In this document: positions 46,661 through 55,452 of the stretch, one piece after another | How positions within the stretch are numbered: position 1 is the first letter of the stretch | How the letters are laid out: each line of letters starts with the position of its first letter | Assembly: GCF_017353255.1 (NCBI RefSeq) | Contig: NZ_JAFMYU010000004.1 | Location: 186,001 to 250,000, forward strand | DNA length: 64,000 nucleotides | DNA from: Fibrella aquatilis | GTDB lineage: Bacteria; Bacteroidota; Bacteroidia; Cytophagales; Spirosomataceae | Reading direction: 5' to 3' | The notes under the pieces: generated by a model | What the model was told of the DNA's origin: nothing | Database searches by the model: none | What the model saw: only the letters and a program-made list of their open reading frames with translations | Position numbers and translations under genes: made by a program

Positions 46661-46682
46661 TTAGCAAACGAGTTTGGCACGA

Positions 46683-47285
46683 TTATTTCTTGGTCGCCGC
46701 AGCCTGTTTTTCTTTGTAGGCTTTGTTCAACCCATCAATGATGCGTTTGGTAGCGTCGTTGCCGCCGTCGGCATACAGGATACTGCCGCCTTTCTGGTAC
46801 CCCAACACAAACTCATACTTGTTTTGGGCGTTCTCTTTTTTGAGGTAATCAAAAATCTGGTTGTACAGCGCCTCTTCTTCTTTCGCTTTTTCAACAGCCA
46901 GCCCCTGTGCGGCGCGTTCGCGGTAGGCCATCAGGTCCTGCTGTTTCTTTTGCAACGAAGCCTCGGTAGCCCGGCCCTGTTCCATGGTCATGGTTTGGGC
47001 ACGTTGCTGGAAGAAGGCAGCTTCGTTTTGCAACGACCGGGCGCGGTTTTGCAGGTCGTTCTGCAATTGAAATTCTTTGCTCTCCAGCACTTTGCGGGTG
47101 TCTTTGAAATACTCATAATTCGTCACCAGCGAATCGACGTTCACATAGACCACTTTGCGGCCTTCCACTACAGTGGGGGTGACTTTGGTGGGAGTGGCGG
47201 GGGTGGCACTTTTGAAATGGAGGTAGTACAGTACGGCAACAGCGATGGCCAGGACGGCGTTGATCGCCAGGGATGCATTCTTCAC
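46683..47285 (-). CDS. OmpH/Skp family periplasmic chaperone-like protein
   Basis: 200 residues: an N-terminal membrane or signal segment (SLAINAVLAIAVAVLYYLHF), then VVYVNVDSLVTNYEYFKDTR and a long Gln/Glu/Lys-rich coiled coil (about residues 65-150), and a C-terminal block YEFVLGYQKGGSILYADGGN that completes the trimer body. This is the Skp/OmpH layout; Skp-like trimers hold unfolded outer-membrane proteins in the periplasm. The signal segment may not be cleaved. A -7 box (47316-47323) lies just upstream. Confidence 0.88.
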   Translation of the reverse strand: MKNASLAINAVLAIAVAVLYYLHFKSATPATPTKVTPTVVEGRKVVYVNVDSLVTNYEYFKDTRKVLESKEFQLQNDLQNRARSLQNEAAFFQQRAQTMTMEQGRATEASLQKKQQDLMAYRERAAQGLAVEKAKEEEALYNQIFDYLKKENAQNKYEFVLGYQKGGSILYADGGNDATKRIIDGLNKAYKEKQAAATKK

Positions 47286-47315
47286 GAGAAACTTGGTTAT
47301 TGATTGATTTTAGGA

Positions 47316-47323
47316 CAAAGCTA
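47316..47323 (-). promoter_or_regulatory. Putative -7 box of the OmpH-like gene
   Basis: TAGCTTTG on the minus strand, about 31 nt before the ATG at 47285, overlapping the stop codon of the preceding gene. No clear -33 element. Confidence 0.4.
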
Positions 47324-47680
47324 CGACTTTACGGCTACGGTCGGCATGAGCGCCTGCCGGGTGAAGTAACCCGCCATTCCGGCCAAGCCTGCCACCAGCC
47401 CACCCACCAAGGGGGTGATTACCAGCAAAAAGACAGGGTTGGCGGGCAGTTTCAGCACCTCGCTAATGCGGCTGGTGAGTACGCCATCGGTCTGAACGTG
47501 TTGCAGCAACGCATAACCAAACCAGACCAGCGCCACCCCCACAAAGCTGTATGGAAACGCCCGGCCACTGCTCTGTGGCCGACCAAAACAAAACGCAAAA
47601 GCCACGAGCGCCATGCTCCACCAGGGCAACACCAGTTGGGCCACTGCGCTGAGCAGGGCAATTAATAGAATCGAGATCAT
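47321..47680 (-). CDS. Small integral membrane protein, unknown function
   Basis: 119 residues with four hydrophobic segments (ISILLIALLSAVAQLVLPWW, SMALVAFAFCFG, FVGVALVWFGYALL and PVFLLVITPLVGGLVAGLAG). No recognised domain. It begins 3 nt after the stop of the penicillin acylase gene, so the two are probably co-transcribed and translationally coupled, but no joint function is apparent. Confidence 0.7.
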   Translation of the reverse strand: MISILLIALLSAVAQLVLPWWSMALVAFAFCFGRPQSSGRAFPYSFVGVALVWFGYALLQHVQTDGVLTSRISEVLKLPANPVFLLVITPLVGGLVAGLAGMAGYFTRQALMPTVAVKS

Positions 47681-47683
47681 GGG

Positions 47684-50107
47684 TTAGTTTAGTTTCCAGC
47701 GCACGTAGGTACCGGGCGCTTTGGGTGAAGTGAGGTATTGTAGTTTGGTAAACTGGCCTCTACGCCACGTTTCCAGCATATTCAGGTAATAGTGGCTGCC
47801 CGGATTGCCCGACTGACCACCCGGCACAGCGGCATAGCCCGTGGGCATTGGTCCCAGCTCAACCACTAACCGCCACGACGGGCCCGTACGGCTGGTGATG
47901 GCGTTGACTACAGTGGCCCCTCCCCCAACCTGCACGTTCAGCGCACTAAGGGCATCGAGACGGGCCAGGTGGCTGATTTTGGTGGCTTTGGTAGTAGCCC
48001 ATTGCCAGCCTGTGCCCTGCGGCCCATGACGTTTGGTGAGCGTATCGACGGTGGCGCGGAAACTCTGTGTTACAATGTCGGCCACGGTTTCCTTGGCGGG
48101 CGTGCGTACGTCATCGAACCAGCGGGCGGTGGGGGCTTCTTCCAGCATACGGATGGTGCGGTCGGCGCTGGGTTTGCGGAGTGGCAGTGAATCAGAATCG
48201 GGCAGTTCATCACCCCAAAGCGCGTCCATAAACCGCTTTTCCCACTCCACAAAAATGGTTGGTCCCAACTCGGCGGTGGTCTGGTTATAACTCCATTGTT
48301 GCAGGGTGGTCAGCGCCTGCTTTTGCGCGGCCGAAAGGCTCCCCGACTGTACGTGGCTAAGCAGTTTCGGCAGTAGTTCGGCAGCCCGTATATTATAGGT
48401 ATCGGATTGCAGGTTTCGGATGCTGTCGGCGGTGGCGTGTTGCATAGCCGTGAGTCGCTGATTGATGCGCGACCCACGCTCATGGGGAGCAAACTGCCAG
48501 TTGAGGTAGTACGGGTACGTGGGGTCGGTTGAGGACTGGTTGGCCGAACTGACAAACCCACGGGGCGGATTTTTCACGTGCGGATTCTGGTCGGCGGGAA
48601 TGTAAGCCCGCCAGTCGTCATCGGGGTTGGTGCCGTCGAGCAGGAACTTGCCTTGAAGCTTCTTTTTCAACGGAAAACGGCCATTGGGCGCAATGGCGAT
48701 ATCTTTGTTTACGTCGGCAAAGACAAAATTCTGCGCCGGAGCACCATAATAGGTCAGGGCTTCGCGGTAGTCGGCGTGGTTCTTGGCGCGGTTTAGCAGG
48801 TAGAAGCACTTCAGTTCATTGGCCGGGTCGTGGGCTACCCACCGCACGGCATAACCCACGGGGAAATTTTTGGCGAATGACTTCTGCCCCGGCTCGTACA
48901 TCACCGGTCCATGGTGGGTGTACAAGACTGTATCGATTAGATCGGGCTTGCCTTTGATCTTGACCACCTCAATACGGCGGGTTACGGGCTTCCACTTGTT
49001 GTCGTGCCAGTATTCGCGGCGGGTATTGTCTTTGAACTTGATCTTATAGAAATCGAGCACGTCAGACCCCACGTTGGTTTCACCCCAGGCAATGTGCTGG
49101 TTGAACCCGCCGATGATCCCCGGCGAACCGGGCATGGAGGCACCCATCACGTTGAGCGTGGGAGTGTGCAACTGAATCAGGTACCAGATAGAGGGCAGGC
49201 TGAGGTTCAGGTGCGGGTCGTTGGCCAGGATAGGGTAGCCCGTGGCCGATTTGGTAGCCGCCACGGCCCAGTTGTTCGACCCAATGGCCGGATCGTGACG
49301 GGGCCAGTTGAGGGCGAACCCATTCTTTCCCGGCACCGGATTCTGCGGCGATTTGATGTAATAGACCGGCAGGAAATCCCACTTGGTACCCGGCGGAATG
49401 ATGGGATCTTCGTGGCGGGGGTAGTTGGGAAACAGGTCATTGGTGACCTCCGGGCCGTATTTCGCCAGAATATTGGTCATGGCCACGTCGTCGGCACCCA
49501 GAGCCAATACGCCCGACATGTATTTCAGAAAATAGGCGCACTTAAGTGGCGTCCATGGTTCGGGGGCGTAGCCTAACAGCTTGTATTCCAGCGGGTACTG
49601 GGCGGGTTTAAGCCCGTTGATGTAGGCATTGACCCCCGCCGAATAGGCCTCCAGCGACTCCCGCGTGACAGAATCTTCCATCATGAATTTAACCGACTGC
49701 TCAGCGGCGAAGCCCATGCCGAGACGGCGATTGTAGCGGTCAAGCTCCGTGGCGCGGTCGCCCACAATCTCGGCTACGCGGCCGGCGGCGGCGTGGGTTT
49801 GGAACTCCATCTGCCAAAGCCGGTCGCGGGCCGTGAGGTACCCCTGCGCGAAGTAGGCGTCGTGGTCGTTTTGGGCAAATACGTGGGGAATGTGCAGGCT
49901 GTCGAACAGCACCTCGACGGGTTGCTGCGTACCGCCAATGGTCAGGTCCTGTGCCTGAAGCTGATCGGGCTTTTCGGCGTTTTGCCAAAAACCGGTGAAC
50001 GGACTAATGAAGGAACCAAGGGCGGGAACAACACCCCAGCTTCGGTTTAAGGCGTAAATGAGGGCTACGGCTAGTATAGTAGTTACCAGTGCTTTAAGTA
50101 TGCGCAT
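47684..50107 (-). CDS. Penicillin acylase family protein (Ntn hydrolase)
   Basis: 807 residues. An N-terminal membrane/signal segment (residues 4-20) precedes the alpha-chain region with IPHVFAQNDHDAYFAQGYLT and ARDRLWQMEFQ. GSNNWAVAATKSATGYPILA begins the beta chain; Ser277 of GSNNW is the likely nucleophile and new N-terminus after self-cleavage. FNQHIAWGETNVGSDVLDFY and the late Asn-containing NQSSTDPTYPYYL block are also family-typical. Natural substrates in this family range from beta-lactams to acyl-homoserine lactones; the sequence does not settle which. Periplasmic location expected. Confidence 0.92.
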   Translation of the reverse strand: MRILKALVTTILAVALIYALNRSWGVVPALGSFISPFTGFWQNAEKPDQLQAQDLTIGGTQQPVEVLFDSLHIPHVFAQNDHDAYFAQGYLTARDRLWQMEFQTHAAAGRVAEIVGDRATELDRYNRRLGMGFAAEQSVKFMMEDSVTRESLEAYSAGVNAYINGLKPAQYPLEYKLLGYAPEPWTPLKCAYFLKYMSGVLALGADDVAMTNILAKYGPEVTNDLFPNYPRHEDPIIPPGTKWDFLPVYYIKSPQNPVPGKNGFALNWPRHDPAIGSNNWAVAATKSATGYPILANDPHLNLSLPSIWYLIQLHTPTLNVMGASMPGSPGIIGGFNQHIAWGETNVGSDVLDFYKIKFKDNTRREYWHDNKWKPVTRRIEVVKIKGKPDLIDTVLYTHHGPVMYEPGQKSFAKNFPVGYAVRWVAHDPANELKCFYLLNRAKNHADYREALTYYGAPAQNFVFADVNKDIAIAPNGRFPLKKKLQGKFLLDGTNPDDDWRAYIPADQNPHVKNPPRGFVSSANQSSTDPTYPYYLNWQFAPHERGSRINQRLTAMQHATADSIRNLQSDTYNIRAAELLPKLLSHVQSGSLSAAQKQALTTLQQWSYNQTTAELGPTIFVEWEKRFMDALWGDELPDSDSLPLRKPSADRTIRMLEEAPTARWFDDVRTPAKETVADIVTQSFRATVDTLTKRHGPQGTGWQWATTKATKISHLARLDALSALNVQVGGGATVVNAITSRTGPSWRLVVELGPMPTGYAAVPGGQSGNPGSHYYLNMLETWRRGQFTKLQYLTSPKAPGTYVRWKLN

Positions 50108-50152
50108 GAAGCAGACGTTTAGGAAGCCTCGAAATTGCGCAAAACTTATAAC

Positions 50153-50246
50153 AGTTTACAGTTTTCTGTTTACTGTCTTCTGTTGGCTGGCGCGTCTATA
50201 CACTTGCGCCAGCCAACAGAAGACAGTAAACAGAAAACTGTAAACT
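50153..50246. repeat. Intergenic palindrome (element e), 41-nt perfect arms
   Basis: Arms 50153-50193 and 50206-50246 are exact inverted copies around a 12-nt loop. Outer part made of ACAGTTTTCTGT/TTTACTG words; loop-proximal stem CTGGCGC/GCGCCAG, as in elements h and i. It ends 5 nt short of the stop codon of the glycosyltransferase gene (50252-50254). Confidence 0.93.
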
Positions 50247-50251
50247 CCCTT

Positions 50252-51385
50252 CTACGCCGTTTGCACGCGTCCTGCCCGGCGCGACGATTTGCTGGAGGTG
50301 GGGGTGGCAGCGCGGTGGAGGGCAGCCAGAAACATACCACCCACCCGGCTGTGCCATTGATGGAAATTGGTTTGAACGGCGGGGCTGTAGGTGGGCAGGT
50401 GGTTCAGGAAGCCGTCTAGGTCGAACGATTCGGCGGCGAGGCCCGCCCCGGCACGTTGGCCGTCTTGGGCATTACAGGCCTGTTCGTAGTGGTTGGGTTG
50501 CGGCATCATTAGCACGGGTTTACCCAGGTACATAGCCTCGCAGACGGACTCAAAACCCGCTGTGGTTACCACCGCCGAACAACGCGCCATGTCGGTCAGG
50601 TAGCGTTGGCCATCCAGCTTGCACTCTGTAAACGCCTCATCTACAACCTGTTCTGCATTAGCAGCGCCAGCATGATAGTACCGAATAGCCTGGTTTGGGT
50701 GCTGTTTGTGCGCCGCCAACACCTGCGACCGGAGGCCTGGCTGCGTGGTATAGGCCAGAAAAAAAGGCTCGGTAGTTGGCTTTAGCTTGCCCAGTTCCTG
50801 CCGAAGCAACGGCGGCACCACGCGCAACCGGCGGTCGGGTGCATCGGGTTGCTGATCGAACGAGAGGCCGAGCACTTCTGATGAGCCAATGGCATTCATC
50901 CGCACCAGGGCCAGAAAGCTGAGTTTATCGGCCCGTTTTTTGGCGGGAAACGGGAAGTCGGGGTGCAGGGCCATGAACTGATGGGCCACGCTGACCACCG
51001 GGGCCTGAGGCCGATAGAAGGCATACGTCAGCCCGCAAAGCAGTTCAAAAAAATTGACCACCACGTCGGGCTGATGGGTTTCGATAGCCTCGTTTAGCTG
51101 ACGCATGCTTTGCCGGAAGGTGCCGATTTTTCCCAGGCTCTGCCAAACCGTAGCCCCCACATTGAGGCGGTTGGTGTTGGGGCAGTAGACCATGGCGGGC
51201 GTGGTAATCGTGGTGTGTGGTGCCGGAAACTGTTCGGCAAAAAACGCGGGAATGGGCCTGCCGGGCGCGAGGCCCACCACTGCCGTGGCCACCGTATGCC
51301 CCGCCGCCTGCACGATCTGCGCCAGCGAAATAGCCTGCGTCAAATGGCCGCGTCCTTCGCCCTGAATCACAAATAAGAAGCGCAT
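50252..51385 (-). CDS. MurG/UGT-like glycosyltransferase (GT-B fold)
   Basis: 377 residues. MRFLFVIQGEGRGHLTQAIS is the GT-B N-terminal glycine-rich start, with GEGRGH. The C-terminal donor-binding half has CSAVVTTAGFESVCEAMYLG, then KPVLMMPQPNHYEQACNAQD, the acceptor-family pattern of family 28/1 glycosyltransferases in which EA and the following Pro-rich loop hold the nucleotide sugar. A Ser/Arg-rich tail ends the protein. It lies 3 nt downstream of an LpxH-like gene, so a role in envelope lipid or glycan synthesis is reasonable; the substrates are unknown. Confidence 0.82.
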   Translation of the reverse strand: MRFLFVIQGEGRGHLTQAISLAQIVQAAGHTVATAVVGLAPGRPIPAFFAEQFPAPHTTITTPAMVYCPNTNRLNVGATVWQSLGKIGTFRQSMRQLNEAIETHQPDVVVNFFELLCGLTYAFYRPQAPVVSVAHQFMALHPDFPFPAKKRADKLSFLALVRMNAIGSSEVLGLSFDQQPDAPDRRLRVVPPLLRQELGKLKPTTEPFFLAYTTQPGLRSQVLAAHKQHPNQAIRYYHAGAANAEQVVDEAFTECKLDGQRYLTDMARCSAVVTTAGFESVCEAMYLGKPVLMMPQPNHYEQACNAQDGQRAGAGLAAESFDLDGFLNHLPTYSPAVQTNFHQWHSRVGGMFLAALHRAATPTSSKSSRRAGRVQTA

Positions 51386-51388
51386 AGC

Positions 51389-52249
51389 CTATTTCGTTGA
51401 GGTGAACAGATCGGTTAAAATTGTTTGCTGAATGGGCTGATCGGCTGGTATAAACACATCGTCGTCAGCACTATTCAACTCATTATCAGGCCCTTCCGAA
51501 GCCATATCGTCTGAGTAATAGAGCAGATGCCAGCCGCCTTTGTGGTCTTCTACCAGCGCACTCATTGACTCAACCCAGTCGCCGGAGTTCATGTAGGCGA
51601 TGCCGTCGATATCGCGGATGGCGGGTTGGTGGATATGGCCGCAGATGATGCCGTCGCAACCGCGGGCGCGAGCTAGTTCGGTGAGTTTCTCTTCAAAATC
51701 AGAGATATAGCTCACCGCCGTTTTGATCCGCTGCTTTACCACTTGCGACAGCGAATAGTAGCTCAGCCCCCGCCAGGCCCGGTATTGGTTATAGAACTTG
51801 TTTACCCAAAGCAAGAACGTGTAGCCAATGTCGCCGAGGTGGGCTAGCCACTTCATGTGCGACGTAATGGAATCGAACACATCGCCGTGGGTGACGTAGA
51901 AGGTCTTTTTGCCCGATTTGAGCAGGTATTCGCGCTGAATGGCGAAGTTCTTGCCCACTTGAAGGGGTAGCACCTGATCCAGAAAATCATCGTGGTTGCC
52001 GCGCAGGTAGATGACTTTGGTATCGTGGTGAACGATTTGCTTTAAAACGACCTTAAAAAAGGCGGTGTGCTTTTTTTTCCAGACCCCCTGTTGGCGCAAT
52101 TGCCAGCCGTCGATGATGTCTCCGTTGAGAATAAGCTTCTGGCAGGAGTGGTATTTGAGGAAGTCAGTGGCCTCTTTGGCGCGCGAACCTGCCGTTCCCA
52201 GATGAAGGTCCGAAAGGACAATGGTTCTGAACAGCGTTGCCTGTTTCAT
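51389..52249 (-). CDS. LpxH-like metallophosphoesterase
   Basis: About 286 residues from MKQATLFRTIVLSDLHLG. All calcineurin-like metal motifs are present: SDLHLG (Asp14, His16), NGDIIDGWQ, RGNHDD, THGD and CGHIHQP. This is the pattern of the UDP-2,3-diacylglucosamine hydrolase family (LpxH/LpxG relatives), which makes lipid X in lipid A synthesis; Bacteroidota members of this type are widespread. The C-terminal tail is acidic (NSADDDVF). The open frame extends to 52291 without support. Probably co-transcribed with the downstream glycosyltransferase. Confidence 0.8.
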   Translation of the reverse strand: MKQATLFRTIVLSDLHLGTAGSRAKEATDFLKYHSCQKLILNGDIIDGWQLRQQGVWKKKHTAFFKVVLKQIVHHDTKVIYLRGNHDDFLDQVLPLQVGKNFAIQREYLLKSGKKTFYVTHGDVFDSITSHMKWLAHLGDIGYTFLLWVNKFYNQYRAWRGLSYYSLSQVVKQRIKTAVSYISDFEEKLTELARARGCDGIICGHIHQPAIRDIDGIAYMNSGDWVESMSALVEDHKGGWHLLYYSDDMASEGPDNELNSADDDVFIPADQPIQQTILTDLFTSTK

Positions 52250-52342
52250 AACCCAAAGGTGCAGTCTACGTATGATGTAGAGTTTATGCACTGATTACTA
52301 AATCAAGACGATACAATCATCAATATTGCCTACTTATTAAGC

Positions 52343-52975
52343 ATGGAGAACCCAGTAATGATTTTTGGTGCCGGTAGCTTGGGGCTAACCGCCTTAGATA
52401 TTTTTCAACGGAATGAGGTGGTCGTCTACGGTTTTCTGGACGACAACAAAGCCCTGCACGGCCAGGAATTTGGCGACGTGAGCGTATTGGGCGATACCGA
52501 CGACGATGGATTTCTAAAGATTATTGGCCCCAAAACAGAGGCCTGCATTGCCATTAGCGATGGCCGGGTGCGGAAACAGTTGGTGAAGCTGCTCAACGAA
52601 CGCCGCAAAACGCAGCCCGTCAACGCCATTCACGACACGGCAGTGGTGTCGAAATTGGCCACCATTGGCCACGGCAACCTGATTGCGGCACGGGCCGTCA
52701 TCAACCCAATGGCTACCGTGGGCCAGCATTGCCTGATTTTGACCGGAGCCATTGTTGACTCCCGCGCCACCCTCGCCGACTTTGTGCAACTAGGGCCGGG
52801 AGCCATCATCAACAGCGGGGTACAGATAGAAGAAAGTGCCTATATCGGCGCGGGGGCTGTGTTGGTATCGGGTATCACCGTCGGCAAAGGTGCCCGCATT
52901 GGGGCCGGTTCGGTAGTCGTAGAAAACGTGCCTGCTAACAGCACGGTATTCGGCAATCCGGCGAAGGGAATCTAA
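52343..52975 (+). CDS. NeuD-like sugar O-acyltransferase (left-handed beta helix)
   Basis: 210 residues. The N-terminal Rossmann-like domain starts MENPVMIFGAGSLGLTALDI and includes VYGFLDDNKALHG. The C-terminal half is a hexapeptide-repeat helix: ATIGHGNLIAARAVINPMAT, VGQHCLILTGAIVDSRATL, GAIINSGVQIEESAYIGAGA and GKGARIGAGSVVVENVPANS, ending in FGNPAKGI. NeuD/PglD-type enzymes acetylate nucleotide sugars or sialic acids; His of GQHC may be catalytic. It is convergent with GDP-fucose synthase, and palindrome f fills the gap exactly from stop to stop. Confidence 0.88.
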   Translation: MENPVMIFGAGSLGLTALDIFQRNEVVVYGFLDDNKALHGQEFGDVSVLGDTDDDGFLKIIGPKTEACIAISDGRVRKQLVKLLNERRKTQPVNAIHDTAVVSKLATIGHGNLIAARAVINPMATVGQHCLILTGAIVDSRATLADFVQLGPGAIINSGVQIEESAYIGAGAVLVSGITVGKGARIGAGSVVVENVPANSTVFGNPAKGI

Positions 52976-53102
52976 CAAACCTATAAACGGTCCGCCGCTG
53001 CGGGTCGAAAAAGACCTTATAGGTTGCACTACAGCAGTTGAGCCGATGCAACCTATAAGGTCTTTTTCGACCCGCAGCGGCGGACCGTTTATAGGTTTGT
53101 TA
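52973..53102. repeat. Stop-to-stop palindrome (element f), 56-nt perfect arms
   Basis: Arms 52973-53028 and 53047-53102 are exact inverted copies with an 18-nt loop. The first three bases are the stop codon of the NeuD-like gene and the last three are the stop codon of the GDP-fucose synthase gene on the other strand, so both convergent mRNAs end in the same sequence. The arm contains a GC-rich core (CCGCCGCTGCGGG) and a T-run/A-run, so it could act as a bidirectional terminator. Confidence 0.95.
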
Positions 53103-54065
53103 AACCGCGTAAACTTCCTCGTTTTGGAGGAAATCCTGGTAGGTGTGTTCCAGGCCCTCGCGGAGTTCGATGCGGTGTTTCCAGCCCATCGCGTGCAGTT
53201 TCGACACATCCATCAGCTTACGGGGGGTGCCGTCGGGCTTGTCGGTGTTCCAGACCAGATCGCCCTGGAAGCCAACGACGTCTTTCACCAGTTCGGCCAG
53301 TTCCTTGATGGTTACGTCTTCGCCGGTGCCCACGTTCACAAACTGTTCACCGTCGTAGTTATTCATCAGGTAAATGCAGGCCTCGGCCAGGTCATCAGCG
53401 TGGAGGAACTCACGCATGGGTGAGCCGGTGCCCCAGATTTCTACCGTGGGTTGGTTGTTGACCTTTGCCTCGTGAAACTTCCGGATCAGGGCGGGCAACA
53501 CGTGCGACCCTTGCAGGTTATAATTGTCGTTGGGGCCGTAGAGGTTGGTGGGCATCACCGAAATATAGTTGTCGCCATATTGGCTCCGGTAGGCTTCGCA
53601 GAGCTTGATACCCGCAATTTTGGCAATGGCATACGGCTCGTTAGTGGACTCCAGTAAGCCACTGAGCAGGTATTCTTCCTTCAATGGCTGCGGGGCCATT
53701 TTCGGGTAAATGCACGACGACCCCAGGAAAAGCAGCTTCTTCACCCCGCTCTGGTGAGCACTGTGGATGATGTTGGCTTCGATGACCAAGTTTTCGTACA
53801 AAAATTCGGCACGGTAGATGTTGTTGGCCAGGATACCACCCACTTTGGCAGCGGCCAGAAACACGTAATCCGGCTTTTCCTGAGCAAAGAAATCGGCCAC
53901 CGCCGCCTGATTGCGCAGGTCCAGCTCCGACGACGTGCGGGCCACGATGTTGGTGTAGCCAATGGCTTTCAAATGGCGAACCAGCGCGGAACCGACCATT
54001 CCGCGGTGTCCGGCAACATAGATTTTAGCGTCTTTTTCCACTGTGTTGACAGGAACAGCCGCCAC
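53100..54065 (-). CDS. fcl: GDP-L-fucose synthase
   Basis: 321 residues. [14 protein letters not shown] binds [33 protein letters not shown] (catalytic Ser and Cys region), and [19 protein letters not shown] with Tyr145/Lys149 give the GFS signature. It converts GDP-4-keto-6-deoxymannose to GDP-L-fucose by epimerisation and reduction, for surface polysaccharide. The partner GDP-mannose 4,6-dehydratase is not in the window. A -7-like box (TAGTTTTG, minus strand, 54117-54124) lies about 52 nt upstream of the start. Confidence 0.95.
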   Translation of the reverse strand: MAAVPVNTVEKDAKIYVAGHRGMVGSALVRHLKAIGYTNIVARTSSELDLRNQAAVADFFAQEKPDYVFLAAAKVGGILANNIYRAEFLYENLVIEANIIHSAHQSGVKKLLFLGSSCIYPKMAPQPLKEEYLLSGLLESTNEPYAIAKIAGIKLCEAYRSQYGDNYISVMPTNLYGPNDNYNLQGSHVLPALIRKFHEAKVNNQPTVEIWGTGSPMREFLHADDLAEACIYLMNNYDGEQFVNVGTGEDVTIKELAELVKDVVGFQGDLVWNTDKPDGTPRKLMDVSKLHAMGWKHRIELREGLEHTYQDFLQNEEVYAV

Positions 54066-54193
54066 CCCGTTGGGCCGACCGTTCGTTTGTATACTTTTCA
54101 GACTTTACAAGCGTTGCAAAACTAACAAAGTTCGTCCGTCTGTCTGTCCCGCCTACTCATTGGTTGGTTGTGCAGTCACTCTTTTATCTACCT

Positions 54194-55219
54194 ATGCGTT
54201 CGCTATTGCTTGTCTGTTTTTTGCTATCTGCTGGTCTTCAGACCTTGGCCCAGACGGCTCCCTCTGCCCTTACCACGGCGGCGGGGCCTCCCGTGGCTAT
54301 TCCAAAAAAGCAGAAGGGCAGTTTTCTGAAAAAAGTAGCCGAGCAGGCCGGTGTACCCTCGGCAGTGGCCAGCAATCCCCTCTCAACCACATCATACGGC
54401 CTGCCTGGCAGCCTACCCAAAGCCGATTCATTGAAGGGTATGATGAGCGATATGCTGGGGTCGAGCATTCCTGACCTGGGCCTGAAAATCAAGTCGTTCG
54501 TCAAGAAAAGCGATAAGCGGGGCAAGAAAAAGGAGTCTAAGACAGACTACAAAGGCCTGTCTATGATTAAACAGTATACCAAAATTGGCAGCGGCGACCG
54601 GGCCATTGTGGAGGAATTTCACGTGCTGAAAACCTGGCAGGACCCCAGCCCCTACGTGCGCGAGGTGTGGTCGTACAGTGCCAAAGAAGGCCGGATTAAG
54701 CCCATGCCGAAAGACATGTCGGGGGTTTATTTGCTGCACGGCCCCTACAAACGCTACCAAAACGGCGAGCTAATGGAGGAAGGCTACTACTTCGCCGGTA
54801 CGCGTGACGGCCGCTGGGAAAAGTACGATGCCAAGTTTATGCTAATCGACAAGACGCACTACCACCGTGGCTTCCCCGCCGATTCGCGCATTGTCTATTA
54901 CGATTCCACGCACACCAAGATTAAAGAGGTCTTTCCGTATGTCTACGGCAAGCTAACGGGCACCTACGTGGCGTTTCACCCCAATGGGCAAATTGCCGAA
55001 GAAGGCAAATACGATAATGGTGTGAAAGTTGGCCGCTGGACCGAGTGGTATCCTATTAAAACAAACCGCTTCCGCAAGCGCGTGACCCAGTACGCCGCCG
55101 ACCGCTGGGACGAAGCCGCCGAACCCATTGTACTCTCAGAGTGGGACGAGCGCGGCAAAAAAACCTTCGACCGACCCAAGGAAAAAGCAGAAGCGACAGA
55201 GGAGGAAGAGGGGCAGTAA
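54194..55219 (+). CDS. Secreted MORN/YwqK-like repeat protein
   Basis: About 341 residues from MRSLLLVCFLLSAGLQTLAQ, a clear signal peptide. A Ser/Lys-rich region (about 30-115) precedes repeats of the MORN-like type: GPYKRYQNGELMEEGYYFAG, then GTRDGRWEKYD, and GTYVAFHPNGQIAEEGKYDN with VGRWTEWY. Proteins of this form are often annotated as YwqK-family antitoxin-like, but here the signal peptide argues for a periplasmic or surface protein. The biochemical role is unknown. Divergent from fcl and convergent with the TPR gene. Confidence 0.75.
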   Translation: MRSLLLVCFLLSAGLQTLAQTAPSALTTAAGPPVAIPKKQKGSFLKKVAEQAGVPSAVASNPLSTTSYGLPGSLPKADSLKGMMSDMLGSSIPDLGLKIKSFVKKSDKRGKKKESKTDYKGLSMIKQYTKIGSGDRAIVEEFHVLKTWQDPSPYVREVWSYSAKEGRIKPMPKDMSGVYLLHGPYKRYQNGELMEEGYYFAGTRDGRWEKYDAKFMLIDKTHYHRGFPADSRIVYYDSTHTKIKEVFPYVYGKLTGTYVAFHPNGQIAEEGKYDNGVKVGRWTEWYPIKTNRFRKRVTQYAADRWDEAAEPIVLSEWDERGKKTFDRPKEKAEATEEEEGQ

Positions 55220-55276
55220 TTAGTCATTTCGCTGCTCTGTCATTGGTCATTAGGTCGTTGCTTGGCTGACTTCGAG

Positions 55277-55407
55277 CTGTAAGTTGCTGACACGCGGCCC
55301 CTCGACTGCGCTCGGGGTGACAGGCAGTTAGATTCAGGTTCTTGAATTGATTCAAGGTGGTTGTCACCCCGAGCGCAGTCGAGGGGCCACGCGTCAGCAA
55401 CTTACAG
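55277..55407. repeat. Intergenic palindrome (element g) between convergent genes
   Basis: Inner arms 55277-55322 and 55362-55407 match at 44 of 46 positions; weaker inverted similarity continues outward toward both stop codons (about 55220 and 55455). The inner arm carries the CCCCTCGACTGCGCTCGGGG word with GTGACA, a repeat type known from intergenic regions of many bacteria. A related TTCGACAAGCTCAGGGTGACA-type core is in element j. Confidence 0.85.
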
Positions 55408-55452
55408 CCCGAAGCCGACCAGCTATCAATGGCCGCACAGCATAATGACCAA

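Larger units (their letters stand above)
46190..46682 (-). other. 493-nt gap upstream of smpB, with candidate structured RNA
   Basis: No convincing open frame on either strand. It is bounded on the right by the OmpH gene terminator (46629-46660) and contains a second terminator-like hairpin (46268-46294), both for leftward transcription, so a separate minus-strand transcript of roughly 330 nt could lie between them. Inside are further small stems: 46355-46360 with 46375-46380 (CATAAG/CTTATG), and a TGCCT/AGGCA hairpin around 46468-46482. The conserved pieces of tmRNA (tag codons, GGTTCGA T-arm), RNase P RNA and SRP RNA were looked for and not found. 6S RNA was considered but could not be judged by eye. 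Confidence 0.4.

Noticed and set aside
46190-46682. tmRNA (ssrA) next to smpB.
   Set aside because: No GGTTCGA-type T-arm with matching acceptor, no 5' GGGGCTG-like end and no tag reading frame ending in Ala-Ala were found on either strand.
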